Assembly: GCF_024464595.1 (NCBI RefSeq)
Contig: NZ_JANHAW010000002.1
Location: forward strand, 744,001 to 808,000
Reading direction: 5' to 3'
Source: Halobellus litoreus
GTDB taxonomy: Archaea; Halobacteriota; Halobacteria; Halobacteriales; Haloferacaceae
Length of the DNA: 64,000 nucleotides
Both the position numbers and the translations under genes were made by a program. This document shows positions 49,398 to 58,045 of this stretch, one piece after another. How positions within the stretch are numbered: position 1 is the first letter of the stretch; each line of letters starts with the position of its first letter. The notes under the pieces were generated by a model, which was given only the letters and a program-made list of their open reading frames with translations, ran no database searches and was not told where the DNA came from.

Positions 49398-50084
49398 TCA
49401 GGTCCAGGCCTCACCCGACGCGAGGTCGACGTCGCCGTCGAGTTTCGACGACGGACAGAGGTCTTCGAGCACGCAGGACTCGCAGTCGGGGTTGCGCGCG
49501 GTGCACACCGCTCGGCCGTGACTGATGAACAGGTGCGTGCACTGCTGCCAGTCCGGTTCGGGGACGAGGTCCATCAGTTCGCGTTCGATCTTCGGCGGCG
49601 ACTCCGCCTCGGCGATACCCAGCCGTCGCGAGATCCGCTGGACGTGGGTGTCGACGACGATTCCCTCGACGACGTCGTGGCCGTGCTGGAGGACGACGTT
49701 CGCGGTCTTCCGCCCGACGCCCGAGAGGGCCGTGAGTTCGGCCATCGTGTCCGGCACCTCGCCGTCGTGTTCGTCGCGGAGCGTCTCCCCGATCGACTTC
49801 AGGTAGCCGGCCTTGTTGTTGTGGAACGTGATCCCGTAGATGTCCTCGGCGAGTTGCTCCTCGTCGGCCTCGGCGTAGTCCTCGGCGCTGCGGTACTTCG
49901 CGAACAGGTCCTCGGTCACCTCGTTGACCCGCTCGTCGGTGCACTGCGCGGAGAGGACGACCGCGACGAGCAGTTCCAGCCGGTTCGAGAAGTTCAGCGA
50001 GATGGTCGAGTCGGGATACTCCTCGTAGAGGCGATCGAGAACCTCCGCAACCTGTGCTTCGCGGTCGGAACGCGGCGTGCCCAT
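49398..50084 (-). CDS. nth: Endonuclease III (DNA glycosylase/AP lyase)
   Basis: 228 residues from MGTPRSDREAQVAEVLDRLY. The helix-hairpin-helix LTALSGVGRKTANVVLQHGH contains the catalytic lysine; the catalytic Asp is in IVVDTHVQRISRRLG. The C-terminal [4Fe-4S] loop C-x6-C-x2-C-x5-C is complete (CTARNPDCESCVLEDLC). Removes oxidised pyrimidines and cuts at abasic sites. It follows rad50 on the same strand after about 100 bases, in a DNA-repair neighbourhood. Confidence 0.96.
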   Translation of the reverse strand: MGTPRSDREAQVAEVLDRLYEEYPDSTISLNFSNRLELLVAVVLSAQCTDERVNEVTEDLFAKYRSAEDYAEADEEQLAEDIYGITFHNNKAGYLKSIGETLRDEHDGEVPDTMAELTALSGVGRKTANVVLQHGHDVVEGIVVDTHVQRISRRLGIAEAESPPKIERELMDLVPEPDWQQCTHLFISHGRAVCTARNPDCESCVLEDLCPSSKLDGDVDLASGEAWT

Positions 50085-50186
50085 ACGCGGAGGTCGGCGG
50101 CGTCGGTGTTGATACTGTCGACCGCGGCGACGGTGTCGAACTGCCGACTCCGAGCACACGCGGCGGCGGACTCGGATCCGGCGATG

Positions 50187-52919
50187 TCAGTCGTCGGCGC
50201 TCGACTCGATAGCCGAGAGCGACGCGTCGGCGACGCGGTCGACCGACGAGCGGTTGCTCGTCGGGTCCTTCTCGACGGTCACGAGGTCGTCCGCGGCGGC
50301 GACGAGGTCGTCGTCGTGGCTCACGGTGAGGATCTGCGCGACGCCGAGGCGGCGCATCTCCTCGACGAGGTCGACCAGCCGGGAGACGTGCCCCGAGTCG
50401 AGGAACACCGTCGGCTCGTCGAGGATGAGCGGCGGCATCGGCGCGGCCCCCTCGATGCCCTCCGCGAGCAGGCGGTAGATCGCACACCGCAGCGAGAGGT
50501 TGAACAGCGCGCGCTCGCCGCCGGAGAGCTGTTCGGGGTCGAGCGCGGTACCGTCCTTCTGGAAGACCGTCAATTCGTACTCGTCGTCGAGACGGATGCG
50601 CGAGTAGGCGTCGTTGCCGTAGACGAGGTCGAACGTCTCGTTGAGCATCCGTTCGAGCGTCTCGACGTTCCGGCGGCGGAGATCAGCGCGCAGGGAACCG
50701 TACGTCGATTCGAGGGTCGAAATCTCCTCGTGCAGCGAGTCGAGGGCGTCGACCCGCTCGGCGAGACGCGCCCTGTCGTCTCGAAGCGATTCGAGTTCGG
50801 CGAGTTCGCCCTTGACGCCGCCGATGTCGTTCTGGAGCGCGTCGCGTTTCTCGCGGAGTTCTGCGAGCTTCTCCGCGACCTTCTCCAGGTACTCCTCGGC
50901 TTCGGCGCTGTTCGCCTTCGCCGTCTCGATCCGCTCCTCGTCGACCGCGTCGGCGAGCTCTTCGCGGCGCTCGCGCTTCTCCTGGAGGAACTCCCGTCGC
51001 TCGTCGTTTCGCTCCTCGATCGACCGTCTGCGCTCTCGGAGCCGGTCGATCTCCGCCTCGGCCTCGTCGATCTGCGTCCTGAGCGTCTCGACCCGACCGA
51101 GGCGCTCGCGCGCCGATTCGAGGGCGCCGAGGTCGTCTTCGAGCGAGTCGACCCGCGTCGCGGCCTCGGCGGCCGCCTCCGACTGCGACTCCGCGGCCTC
51201 GCGCTTCGCTTCGGCCTGTTCGTCGAAGTCGGCGGCGTCTTCCCGGAGCGATTCGGCCTCCGCGCGGCGTTCGCTGGCGGTCTCGCGTGCGTCCTCGATA
51301 CTGCTCTCGATCAGCGAGCGCTTCTCCCGGAGGTTCCCCAGGCGCGTCTCCGCCTCGACCAGCGACTCGGCCGTTTCGAGATCCGCTTCGAGGTCGCGCT
51401 CACGCTCCCGCAACTCTTCGAGGTCGGCTTCGAGCGTCTCGATCTCCGCCTCGTACTCGCCGATAGCGTCGACGTGCGGCGACTCTTCGACGGGCTGGCC
51501 GCACTCCGGACACTTGCCCGCCTCGCGGAGTTCCCGCGCCTCCTCGAGTCGGTCGCGAACCGACGCCAACTCCGCCTGCGCGGTCGCGATCCGCTCGCGA
51601 GTCTCCCGCAGCGACTCCTGCACCGAATCGCGGTGCCCGGTCGCCTCCCCGGCCGCGACGGGCGCGTCGTCGAACCGCTCGCCGATCGATCCGATCTCGT
51701 CTTCGACGGCGTCTAACTCCTCGCTTCGCTCCTCGACTCGGGCCTCAGCGTCCGCGGCGGTCGACTCGGCCTCCTCGGCTCGCTCCCGCGCCTCCGACGC
51801 GCGCGACTCGAACTCCTCGGCCCGCTCCGCCAACTTCTCGGCCTGGTTCGACAGCATCGTCTCGCGCTGACGGGCCTCCTGCAACTGCTCGCGGATCGCC
51901 TCCTCCTCCTCGTCGAGCGCCTCGCGACGGCTCTCGATGACCTCTGCATCGATTACGCCGGCGTCGATCGTCGCGCCAGACTCGGGGGCGTCGCCCGCGA
52001 CCTCGCCGAGGTCGGTCTCCGCGACCGCCGCGTCGAGGTCGGCTTCGAGCCCGTCGATCCGGTCGCGTGTCTCGACGACTTCGTCCCGGATGTCCTCCCG
52101 CTTCGACTCGTCCGCCCGGATCGTCTCGCGCAGGTCGGCGATGTCGTCCTCGAGGTCGTCGAGTTTCTCCCGCGTCTCCTCGTACGCCGAGATCACCTCC
52201 TCGGCGTCGGCGAGCGTCTCCTCGGCGTTCGCCTCGTTCTCCTCGAAACGCTCGATCTCGGCGTCGACGTCGGCGAGTTCCGTCTCCAGGTCGTTCAGCC
52301 GCGCGTGGAGGTTCGCGTCCTCCTTGGCTTCGATCTGCGACTCCAGTTTCGAGAGCGCGCCCCGCTTCTCCGAGCGGACGTCCTCGACGCCGAGGCGGGC
52401 CTCACTGGCCCGCTCGCGGTACTCTTCGAGCTTCCCCAACTGGAGGAGGTCGTCGATGGTGTCCTGCCGCTGGGCCGGCGTCGCGTTGATGAGTTTGTTC
52501 ACCTCGCCCTGGCGGACGTACGCGCAGTTGACGAACGCCTCCGCGTCCATTCGGAGGAGATCGGTGACGAACGAGCGGACGTCCGTCGCGCCGTCGACCG
52601 CCACGTCGGGACCTTCGAGCGTGCAGGTCGTCGTGCTCATCCGCTCTCCCGAGCGCCGCAGTTCTCGCTGGATGCGGTACGTCTCGCCCGCGTGGGCGAA
52701 CTGCAGCGACACCTCGGCCTCGTCCTCGCCGGTCGTCACGACGTCGTCGAGCGTCTCGTCGAGCGCGCGAGCGCCGTACAGCGCGAAGAAACAGGCTTCG
52801 AGCAGTGAGGACTTGCCGCTGCCGTTCAGCCCGTGGATGACGGTGACGCCGTCGCGGAGGTCGAGTTCCGCGTCCGCGTACGGCTTGAAGTTCCGCAGCC
52901 GGATTCGCTCGAAGCGCAT
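50187..52919 (-). CDS. rad50: Rad50 double-strand-break repair ATPase
   Basis: 910 residues. Walker A in [20 protein letters not shown]; long coiled coils (about 150-750) interrupted by the zinc hook C-x-x-C in [16 protein letters not shown] (about residue 460-480); ABC signature [20 protein letters not shown]; Walker [21 protein letters not shown]. With Mre11 it tethers and processes DNA ends. The ATG directly follows the mre11 stop with no gap, so the two are translationally coupled in the conserved archaeal order mre11-rad50. Confidence 0.98.
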   Translation of the reverse strand: MRFERIRLRNFKPYADAELDLRDGVTVIHGLNGSGKSSLLEACFFALYGARALDETLDDVVTTGEDEAEVSLQFAHAGETYRIQRELRRSGERMSTTTCTLEGPDVAVDGATDVRSFVTDLLRMDAEAFVNCAYVRQGEVNKLINATPAQRQDTIDDLLQLGKLEEYRERASEARLGVEDVRSEKRGALSKLESQIEAKEDANLHARLNDLETELADVDAEIERFEENEANAEETLADAEEVISAYEETREKLDDLEDDIADLRETIRADESKREDIRDEVVETRDRIDGLEADLDAAVAETDLGEVAGDAPESGATIDAGVIDAEVIESRREALDEEEEAIREQLQEARQRETMLSNQAEKLAERAEEFESRASEARERAEEAESTAADAEARVEERSEELDAVEDEIGSIGERFDDAPVAAGEATGHRDSVQESLRETRERIATAQAELASVRDRLEEARELREAGKCPECGQPVEESPHVDAIGEYEAEIETLEADLEELRERERDLEADLETAESLVEAETRLGNLREKRSLIESSIEDARETASERRAEAESLREDAADFDEQAEAKREAAESQSEAAAEAATRVDSLEDDLGALESARERLGRVETLRTQIDEAEAEIDRLRERRRSIEERNDERREFLQEKRERREELADAVDEERIETAKANSAEAEEYLEKVAEKLAELREKRDALQNDIGGVKGELAELESLRDDRARLAERVDALDSLHEEISTLESTYGSLRADLRRRNVETLERMLNETFDLVYGNDAYSRIRLDDEYELTVFQKDGTALDPEQLSGGERALFNLSLRCAIYRLLAEGIEGAAPMPPLILDEPTVFLDSGHVSRLVDLVEEMRRLGVAQILTVSHDDDLVAAADDLVTVEKDPTSNRSSVDRVADASLSAIESSADD

Positions 52920-54329
52920 CTAGAAGTCCCCCATCGTGACTTGCCCGTCAGTAGTCCCTGGGTCTCCCGTTGAATCGTCGTCGGGATCAGCGCTCTCTGT
53001 CTCGGTGTCGTCGGCGGCGCTTTCGGTGTCGTCGACGTTTTTCGCGTCATCGCTGTCCTCGTCGTCTGCGCTTTCGGTGTCGTCGTCGTTCTCGCCATCA
53101 GTATCATCGCCATCACCGCCGCCGGCTAGGTCGCTGGTTTCGTCCTCGGCGTCGCCGACGTCCGAAGCGTCGGGTGCCGGTGAGAACGCGTCGCGATCGG
53201 CTTCCAGGAGGTCAGACACCCGCTCTTCGACGACGTCGCGGACGTTCGAGTCGGCGGTCTTGCTCGCACGGATCGTCTCGTCGACGTCCAGCGCGGCCGA
53301 CGAGAGGCCCAGTTCGCGGACGCGCTCCTCGACGGCGTCGTCGGGGTCGGCGAAGGAGACCTCGAACGACGCGTCCGCCTCCTGCTCGCGACGGTCGGTG
53401 ACGCGGGCGACGAGCGCGCCGCGCTCGGTGAGCGACTCCTCGATCGACGCCGGGGTCACGGGATCGCCCTCGCCGGTGACTTCGACGACGACGACCGCGT
53501 CCTGGACCTCGTGCTGGCGGAGTTGCTCGTGGACCCGTTCCGCGCCCTCGCCCTCGGCTAACTCCACCGAGACGAAGACGAACGGGCGCGTGTCGAGCGT
53601 CCGCCGTCGGATGTCGACGGCGGCGGCGTCGCCGTCGGGTCGCTCCGCGTCGCCGTCCTCGTCGTCGTCGCCGAACGTCACGAGGTTGTACCCGCGCGCC
53701 TCCTCCTCGGCGGCGCTGGCGCGCTCGGTCGACCCGCAGTAGGTCACCCACGCCCCGTCGACGGTCTCGACGCCCGGGGCGTGGTTGTCGCCGAGGAGCA
53801 TCGCGTCGAAGTCGACGTTCGCGCGCTCCAAGACGGTCTCGGTCTCCCAGTCGGCGTGGGCGAACGGGGTGAAGAGCCCGTGGCTCACGAGCGCGGCGCG
53901 ATCGACGTCGTGCGGTTCGAAGTCGTAGTCGAGGTCGTCCCGGCGCGACTTTGGGACGTGGTCCAGGCCGTAGAACGCCGTGTCGCCGACGATTCGGGGT
54001 TCCGCGCCGAGTCGCTCGCCCAGCCCCAGGTCCTCGAAGAGGTCGAGCCACTGGCCGCCGCGCGTCGACTCGTGGTTGCCGACGACCGCCAGAAACGGGA
54101 TGTCGGCCTCGCTGAGTCGGCGGAGCACGCGGATCGTCCCGAGGAGGTCCCGGAGTTCCGGCCGCCGGTCGTGGAACAGATCGCCCGCGTGAACGACGGC
54201 GTCGACGTCGGCGTCGACCGCGTCGTCGATCACCTGCGCGAAGGCGTCGAGGAAGTCCTCGCGGCGCGCCGGCGAGTGATACTGCTGGTACCCGAGGTGG
54301 GTGTCGCCGGTGTGGATCACCCGTGTCAT
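52920..54329 (-). CDS. mre11: Mre11 nuclease
   Basis: 469 residues. All phosphodiesterase motifs are present: HTGDTHLGYQQYH, VVHAGDLFHDRRPE, FLAVVGNHESTRGG, LVSHGLFTPFAHADWE and LLGDNHAPGVET. The capping domain extends to about residue 380. The last 85 residues are an acidic tail of D, E, T, S and G with no fold, longer than usual, before a short end (GQVTMGDF). It acts as a 3'-5' exonuclease and endonuclease with Rad50. First gene of the mre11-rad50 pair. Confidence 0.97.
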   Translation of the reverse strand: MTRVIHTGDTHLGYQQYHSPARREDFLDAFAQVIDDAVDADVDAVVHAGDLFHDRRPELRDLLGTIRVLRRLSEADIPFLAVVGNHESTRGGQWLDLFEDLGLGERLGAEPRIVGDTAFYGLDHVPKSRRDDLDYDFEPHDVDRAALVSHGLFTPFAHADWETETVLERANVDFDAMLLGDNHAPGVETVDGAWVTYCGSTERASAAEEEARGYNLVTFGDDDEDGDAERPDGDAAAVDIRRRTLDTRPFVFVSVELAEGEGAERVHEQLRQHEVQDAVVVVEVTGEGDPVTPASIEESLTERGALVARVTDRREQEADASFEVSFADPDDAVEERVRELGLSSAALDVDETIRASKTADSNVRDVVEERVSDLLEADRDAFSPAPDASDVGDAEDETSDLAGGGDGDDTDGENDDDTESADDEDSDDAKNVDDTESAADDTETESADPDDDSTGDPGTTDGQVTMGDF

Positions 54330-54354
54330 CTGCCAGGACCTTGAGCGCAGCGTC

Positions 54355-54891
54355 CTAAAACCGTTCCGCGAGCGGGGCGGAAGTGGTCGCGTCGCCGGTG
54401 GGAGACGGCGTCGAGTCGTCGCCGCGGGGCTCTCGAAGGTCGTTCGCCCCGGTCAAGGCGGCATCGAGGTCGCGGAGGACCGCCCGCGCTCGACGCCCCC
54501 GCTGCGCGAGTCGCGGGGAGCCGCGGCGCGCGGCCGTTGCGACCGCGTCGTCGAGCGCGGCGCGTCCACCGCCGAGCAGAAAATCTCCGGCGGTCCGTGC
54601 ACAGGAGACGGCGCGTTCGGCGTCGTCGACGGTTCGCTCGGCGTCCGCGACGAGGCCCTCGCCGTCTCCGAGGTCCGATTCCAGGCGGTCGGCGTCGCGG
54701 CCGGCGTTCCCGGTGCCGCTGGAAGTGTGAGGCGACGCAGCTCCGTCCGCCGATGTAGACTCGTCTGCGGGTGGAGATCCGTCTGCGGGCGTGGTCTCCG
54801 CTGCGGACGTCGACCCGTTCGCGAGCGCACGGAGCGACCGGCGGACTGACTCCGGGGACGGTTCGGGGGCGGCGGGCTGAGACTCGGTCAC
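54355..54891 (-). CDS. Haloarchaeal protein of unknown function
   Basis: 178 residues, GTG start. The first 65 are low complexity (S, A, T, P, D, G). About 65-150 form a helical segment of alternating acidic and arginine-rich parts (RDADRLESDLGDGEGLVADA, GRAALDDAVATAARRGSPRL) with one Cys (AVSCARTAGDFLLGGG). The end is again low complexity. I do not recognise a family. It lies 26 bases upstream of mre11 on the same strand and may be co-transcribed with it. A TATA-like TCAAGTACG is about 27 bases before the start. Confidence 0.6.
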   Translation of the reverse strand: MTESQPAAPEPSPESVRRSLRALANGSTSAAETTPADGSPPADESTSADGAASPHTSSGTGNAGRDADRLESDLGDGEGLVADAERTVDDAERAVSCARTAGDFLLGGGRAALDDAVATAARRGSPRLAQRGRRARAVLRDLDAALTGANDLREPRGDDSTPSPTGDATTSAPLAERF

Positions 54892-54955
54892 GGCGGGAGT
54901 GGCGTCGCCTCCGTACTTGAACCTCAGGCCGCCGAACGCGACCCGGGTGAGTCGC

Positions 54956-55219
54956 TCACAGATCGAGCGTGTACAGCCGCTTTCGGGCGTCGGTGAACGA
55001 GAATCGGGAGTCGACGACGCCGGCGTCTTCGAGCCGGGAGAGCGCGTACCGGACGGTTCGCGGCGGCAGGAGCGTCTCCTCGGCGAGTTGCGTCTGCGTC
55101 AGCGTCTGGTTGTAATCGAGTACCTTCGCGACGAGTTTCGCACTCGGCGGCATCTCGCGGACCGGGTCCCAGCGGTCGGTCGACTCCTCTTCGGGCGCGA
55201 GTGCCTCGGTAGTGCTCAT
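54956..55219 (-). CDS. Small winged-helix (MarR-like) DNA-binding protein
   Basis: 87 residues. After a 25-residue acidic start, MPPSAKLVAKVLDYNQTLTQ and LAEETLLPPRTVRYALSRLE form a helix-turn-helix and DAGVVDSRFSFTDARKRLYTL the wing. It is essentially a lone DNA-binding domain. An inverted repeat over its own TATA box (55246-55267) suggests autoregulation. It is divergent from the PAN gene, which it might also control. Confidence 0.85.
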   Translation of the reverse strand: MSTTEALAPEEESTDRWDPVREMPPSAKLVAKVLDYNQTLTQTQLAEETLLPPRTVRYALSRLEDAGVVDSRFSFTDARKRLYTLDL

Positions 55220-55245
55220 TTGTGATTCTCACTCTGGGATGTAGC

Positions 55246-55267
55246 TTGATAATATTTTCTGTATCAA
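55246..55267. promoter_or_regulatory. Inverted-repeat operator over the winged-helix gene promoter
   Basis: TTGATA-N10-TATCAA, perfect six-base arms in an AT-rich spacer that supplies the TATA box (AATATTATC on the minus strand) of the gene at 54956-55219, starting 27 bases upstream of its ATG. A binding dimer would block TBP. Confidence 0.5.
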
Positions 55268-55367
55268 TTTATTACTTTTGGGCATCAAAATCGCATCAGC
55301 CGTCCGGTGTCGAGCGCCTCGAACCGGGCCGCGAGCTCGGTCACCGCTAGCGTTTCTCCCACCCGAA

Positions 55368-55378
55368 GTCTCTTATGA
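55368..55378 (+). promoter_or_regulatory. TATA-like box A of PAN
   Basis: CTCTTATGAAG, about 26-30 bases before the PAN start codons. A GGAGG at 55392-55396 is almost on the start, too close for normal ribosome binding if GTG at 55397 were used but usable for the ATG at 55400. Confidence 0.45.
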
Positions 55379-55399
55379 AGCCGTGACCTACGGAGGGTG

Positions 55400-56617
55400 A
55401 TGACTGACACTGTGGACGACGTCGAGCTCCCCTACGACGAGGAGGCGGCGTCGCAGCAGGAGAAGATCCAGGCACTCAGAGAGCGTCTGGATATTCTCGA
55501 GTCCCAAAACGAGGAGATGCGGGACAAACTTCTGGACGCGAACGCCGAGAACAACAAGTACCAGCAGAAGCTGGAACGGCTGACCCACGAGAACAAGAAG
55601 CTCAAGCAGTCCCCGCTGTTCGTCGCGACCGTACAGGAACTCACCGACGACGGCGTCGTGATCAAACAGCACGGGAACAACCAGGAGGCGCTCACCGAAG
55701 TGACAGACGAGATGCGCGAGGACCTCGAGCCCGACGCGCGCGTCGCCGTCAACAACTCGCTGTCGGTGGTCAAACGCCTCGACAACGAGACCGACGTCCG
55801 CGCCCGGGTGATGCAGGTCGACCACAGCCCCGACGTCACCTACGGGGACATCGGCGGTCTCGAAGAGCAGATGCAGGAAGTGCGCGAGACCGTCGAGATG
55901 CCGCTCGAATCTCCCGAGATGTTCGAGAAAGTCGGCATTCAGCCCCCGTCGGGCGTGCTGCTCTACGGGCCGCCGGGGACGGGCAAGACGATGCTCGCGA
56001 AGGCCGTCGCCAACGAGACCGACGCCACCTTCATCAAGATGGCCGGCTCCGAACTGGTTCACAAGTTCATCGGCGAGGGCGCGAAACTCGTTCGCGACCT
56101 CTTCGAGGTGGCCCGCGAGAACGAGCCCGCGGTCCTGTTCATCGACGAGATCGACGCCATCGCCTCCAAGCGGACGGACTCGAAGACCTCCGGGGACGCC
56201 GAGGTCCAGCGGACGATGATGCAACTCCTCTCGGAGATGGACGGCTTCGACGAGCGAGGTGACGTCCGCATCATCGCCGCGACGAACCGCTTCGACATGC
56301 TCGACGAGGCGATCCTCCGCCCCGGCCGCTTCGACCGCCTCATCGAGGTTCCCAAGCCCGGCCACGAGGGTCGCGCGATCATCTTCCGGATCCACACCCG
56401 CGATATGAACGTCGCCGACGACGTCGACTTCGAACGGCTGGCGGAACTGACCGACGACGCCTCGGGCGCCGACATCAAGGCGATCTGCACCGAGGCGGGG
56501 ATGTTCGCCATCCGCGACGACCGCACCGAGATTTCGATGGCCGACTTCGTCGAGGCCTGGGAGAAGATCCAAGCCGAAGCCGTCGACGAGGGAACCGCGA
56601 GCCGCGCGTTCGCCTGA
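55400..56617 (+). CDS. pan: Proteasome-activating nucleotidase (PAN, AAA+ ATPase)
   Basis: 405 residues from the ATG (an in-frame GTG lies one codon before). N-terminal coiled coil (about 18-75, EKIQALRERLDILESQNEEM), OB-ring domain (about 80-140), AAA+ module with Walker A GPPGTGKTMLAKAVANE, Walker B AVLFIDEIDAIASKR, pore-loop-type KFIGEGAKL and Arg fingers near ILRPGRFDRL. PAN unfolds proteins and feeds them to the 20S proteasome. The C-terminus ends A-F-A; the HbYX gate-opening motif of PAN normally has Tyr at the penultimate position. Expressed alone; a T-rich terminator follows. Confidence 0.97.
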   Translation: MTDTVDDVELPYDEEAASQQEKIQALRERLDILESQNEEMRDKLLDANAENNKYQQKLERLTHENKKLKQSPLFVATVQELTDDGVVIKQHGNNQEALTEVTDEMREDLEPDARVAVNNSLSVVKRLDNETDVRARVMQVDHSPDVTYGDIGGLEEQMQEVRETVEMPLESPEMFEKVGIQPPSGVLLYGPPGTGKTMLAKAVANETDATFIKMAGSELVHKFIGEGAKLVRDLFEVARENEPAVLFIDEIDAIASKRTDSKTSGDAEVQRTMMQLLSEMDGFDERGDVRIIAATNRFDMLDEAILRPGRFDRLIEVPKPGHEGRAIIFRIHTRDMNVADDVDFERLAELTDDASGADIKAICTEAGMFAIRDDRTEISMADFVEAWEKIQAEAVDEGTASRAFA

Positions 56618-56649
56618 TCGGTTCGCTGCCGCTTCCGCTGCCTCTCCGA

Positions 56650-56661
56650 TTTTTTCCTTTT
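56650..56661 (+). terminator. T-rich terminator between PAN and a convergent gene
   Basis: T6-CC-T4 starting 33 bases after the PAN stop. Archaeal RNA polymerase stops at such runs. It ends three bases before the stop of the convergent gene. Confidence 0.6.
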
Positions 56662-56663
56662 CG

Positions 56664-57107
56664 CTACGCGGACTCGCTTTCGTCGCCGACGCGCAGCGCC
56701 GCGACCGCGCGCTCGGTCACTGGCGTCGCGTCGTACCCGCGCTCGCCGTGAACGGTCGCCTCGTCGATCAGCCCGGCCGCGCGGAACTCCGCGAGGAGGC
56801 CGTGTAAGTCCGATTCACAGAGGTCGTAGGCGTCGAGTAGTTCCACGACCGAGAGCGGCCCCCGGTCCGCGAGCTCGACGAGCAGCCCCAGCGAGCGGTC
56901 GTCGTGCGCCGCGGAGACGACCCGACGGACCGGCCCGGGAATGCCGGCGGCCGCAGTCGAGAGCGGCGGTTCCGCCGCCTCGAACCGCAACTCCTCGTTC
57001 GGGCGGTACCCCTCCGCACCGGTCTCGGGGTCGCGAACGAGGCTGGAGTCCGTCGAGCGCTTCACGAGGAGGAATCTGTCGCCGTCGGCGTCGCGGACGG
57101 TCTGCAT
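56664..57107 (-). CDS. Predicted winged-helix protein of unknown function (DUF7346-like)
   Basis: 147 residues from MQTVRDADGDRFLLVKRSTD. The N-terminal part (about 1-50) has a conserved pattern (SLVRDPETGAEGYRPNEELR) and the C-terminal part looks like a winged helix (DRSLGLLVELADRGPLSVVE, LLDAYDLCESDLHGLLAEFR, AAGLIDEATVHGERGYDATP). Likely a DNA-binding regulator. Haloarchaeal families with this layout lie next to PAN in other genomes as I recall. Target unknown. Confidence 0.68.
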   Translation of the reverse strand: MQTVRDADGDRFLLVKRSTDSSLVRDPETGAEGYRPNEELRFEAAEPPLSTAAAGIPGPVRRVVSAAHDDRSLGLLVELADRGPLSVVELLDAYDLCESDLHGLLAEFRAAGLIDEATVHGERGYDATPVTERAVAALRVGDESESA

Positions 57108-57196
57108 AGCCGGGAGGTGGACTGACGAGCGTTTAGGCGTTGCGCTGATCCGCGTTCACGTCGACGGGGCAGGCGAACCGCGATTCAACCGGGGGT

Positions 57197-57574
57197 CTAC
57201 GACTCCCCATCGGGAGCGTCCTCGCCCGCGTCGGCGAACTCCGTCTGGTACGTCCGATAGAGGTCGTACGTCCGGTACAAGGCGAACAGACCCACGCCGA
57301 CCGCGCCGCCGCCCCACCCCCACTGCCCCCGGAACGCCACGAGAAGGAGTCCGATACTGATCCCGGCGAGCGCGACGTTCGCATAGACGACGGTGACCCA
57401 GAACAACTTCGCGAGGTCGCCGTCGATTTCGAGGCCTGCGCCCTCCTCGTCGGCGTCTTCGCCGGGAATGTCGACGGCGGGCACCGAGACGAGGTCCTCC
57501 TCGGGCGCGCCCCAGCGCGCCTCGGGGTCCGGTTCGTCGGGTTCGTCGGGCCACTCGTCGAAGTCGCTCGGCAC
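57197..57574 (-). CDS. Small two-helix membrane protein (DUF7322-like)
   Basis: 125 residues from a GTG (MPSDFDEWPDEPDEPDPEAR). Acidic, proline-rich N-terminus, then two hydrophobic helices (about 72-95 LFWVTVVYANVALAGISIGL and 98-116 WGWGGGAVGVGLFALYRTYD). The GTG lies about 27 bases after a TATA-like CGTTTTTGC on the minus strand, which favours it over a TTG nine codons upstream. Unknown function. Confidence 0.7.
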   Translation of the reverse strand: MPSDFDEWPDEPDEPDPEARWGAPEEDLVSVPAVDIPGEDADEEGAGLEIDGDLAKLFWVTVVYANVALAGISIGLLLVAFRGQWGWGGGAVGVGLFALYRTYDLYRTYQTEFADAGEDAPDGES

Positions 57575-57709
57575 GCTCGGAGGGAGGAGAGGAGACCGCA
57601 AAAACGGTTCGTTCCGCCCGGCGCGGGTGCTGTCCGTCTGCGAACGTCGAAAACACGACCGCGGCCCGTCGAACCTCCGTCCGACGGTAGTAGCTGTGCG
57701 CCGCGAGTA

Positions 57710-57898
57710 TCAGCAGTGCTCCGTGAGGGTCACCGTCCGCGCGGCTTCGACCCACGCGAGCGGGTTCTCCGGGTCGTAGAACACGACCCCGCCGTCGACG
57801 TCGTAAGACTCGACCTCGGCGAGTCCGCTCGCTTCGCCCATCCGCGCCGGTGCGGGTGGCGACCGATCCGTCCGCTCGGAGTCTGCAGGGTCGACCAT
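57710..57898 (-). CDS. Very small protein (DUF7331-like)
   Basis: 62 residues. The second half, VESYDVDGGVVFYDPENPLA and WVEAARTVTLTEHC, is a compact conserved pattern seen in many short haloarchaeal proteins; the first half is variable. A TATA-like CTATACTATG lies 22-30 bases before the ATG. Function unknown. Confidence 0.7.
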   Translation of the reverse strand: MVDPADSERTDRSPPAPARMGEASGLAEVESYDVDGGVVFYDPENPLAWVEAARTVTLTEHC

Positions 57899-58014
57899 CG
57901 TGAATCGTGGTAGGAAGTACCATAGTATAGGTCTTGTGCTCGGGTCAATACGCCCCGAACGCCGGTCACCCCCGGGCAGGTATGCCGAACGGAGCGGTCG
58001 GGTGCAATGCCGAA

Positions 58015-58024
58015 CCTTTTACTC
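58015..58024 (+). promoter_or_regulatory. TATA-like box A of polB
   Basis: CCTTTTACTC, centred 27 bases before the ATG at 58046. It supports that ATG over one 13 codons upstream, which lies before the box. Confidence 0.5.
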
Positions 58025-58045
58025 GGCTATGCCGAAAGCGACGCT

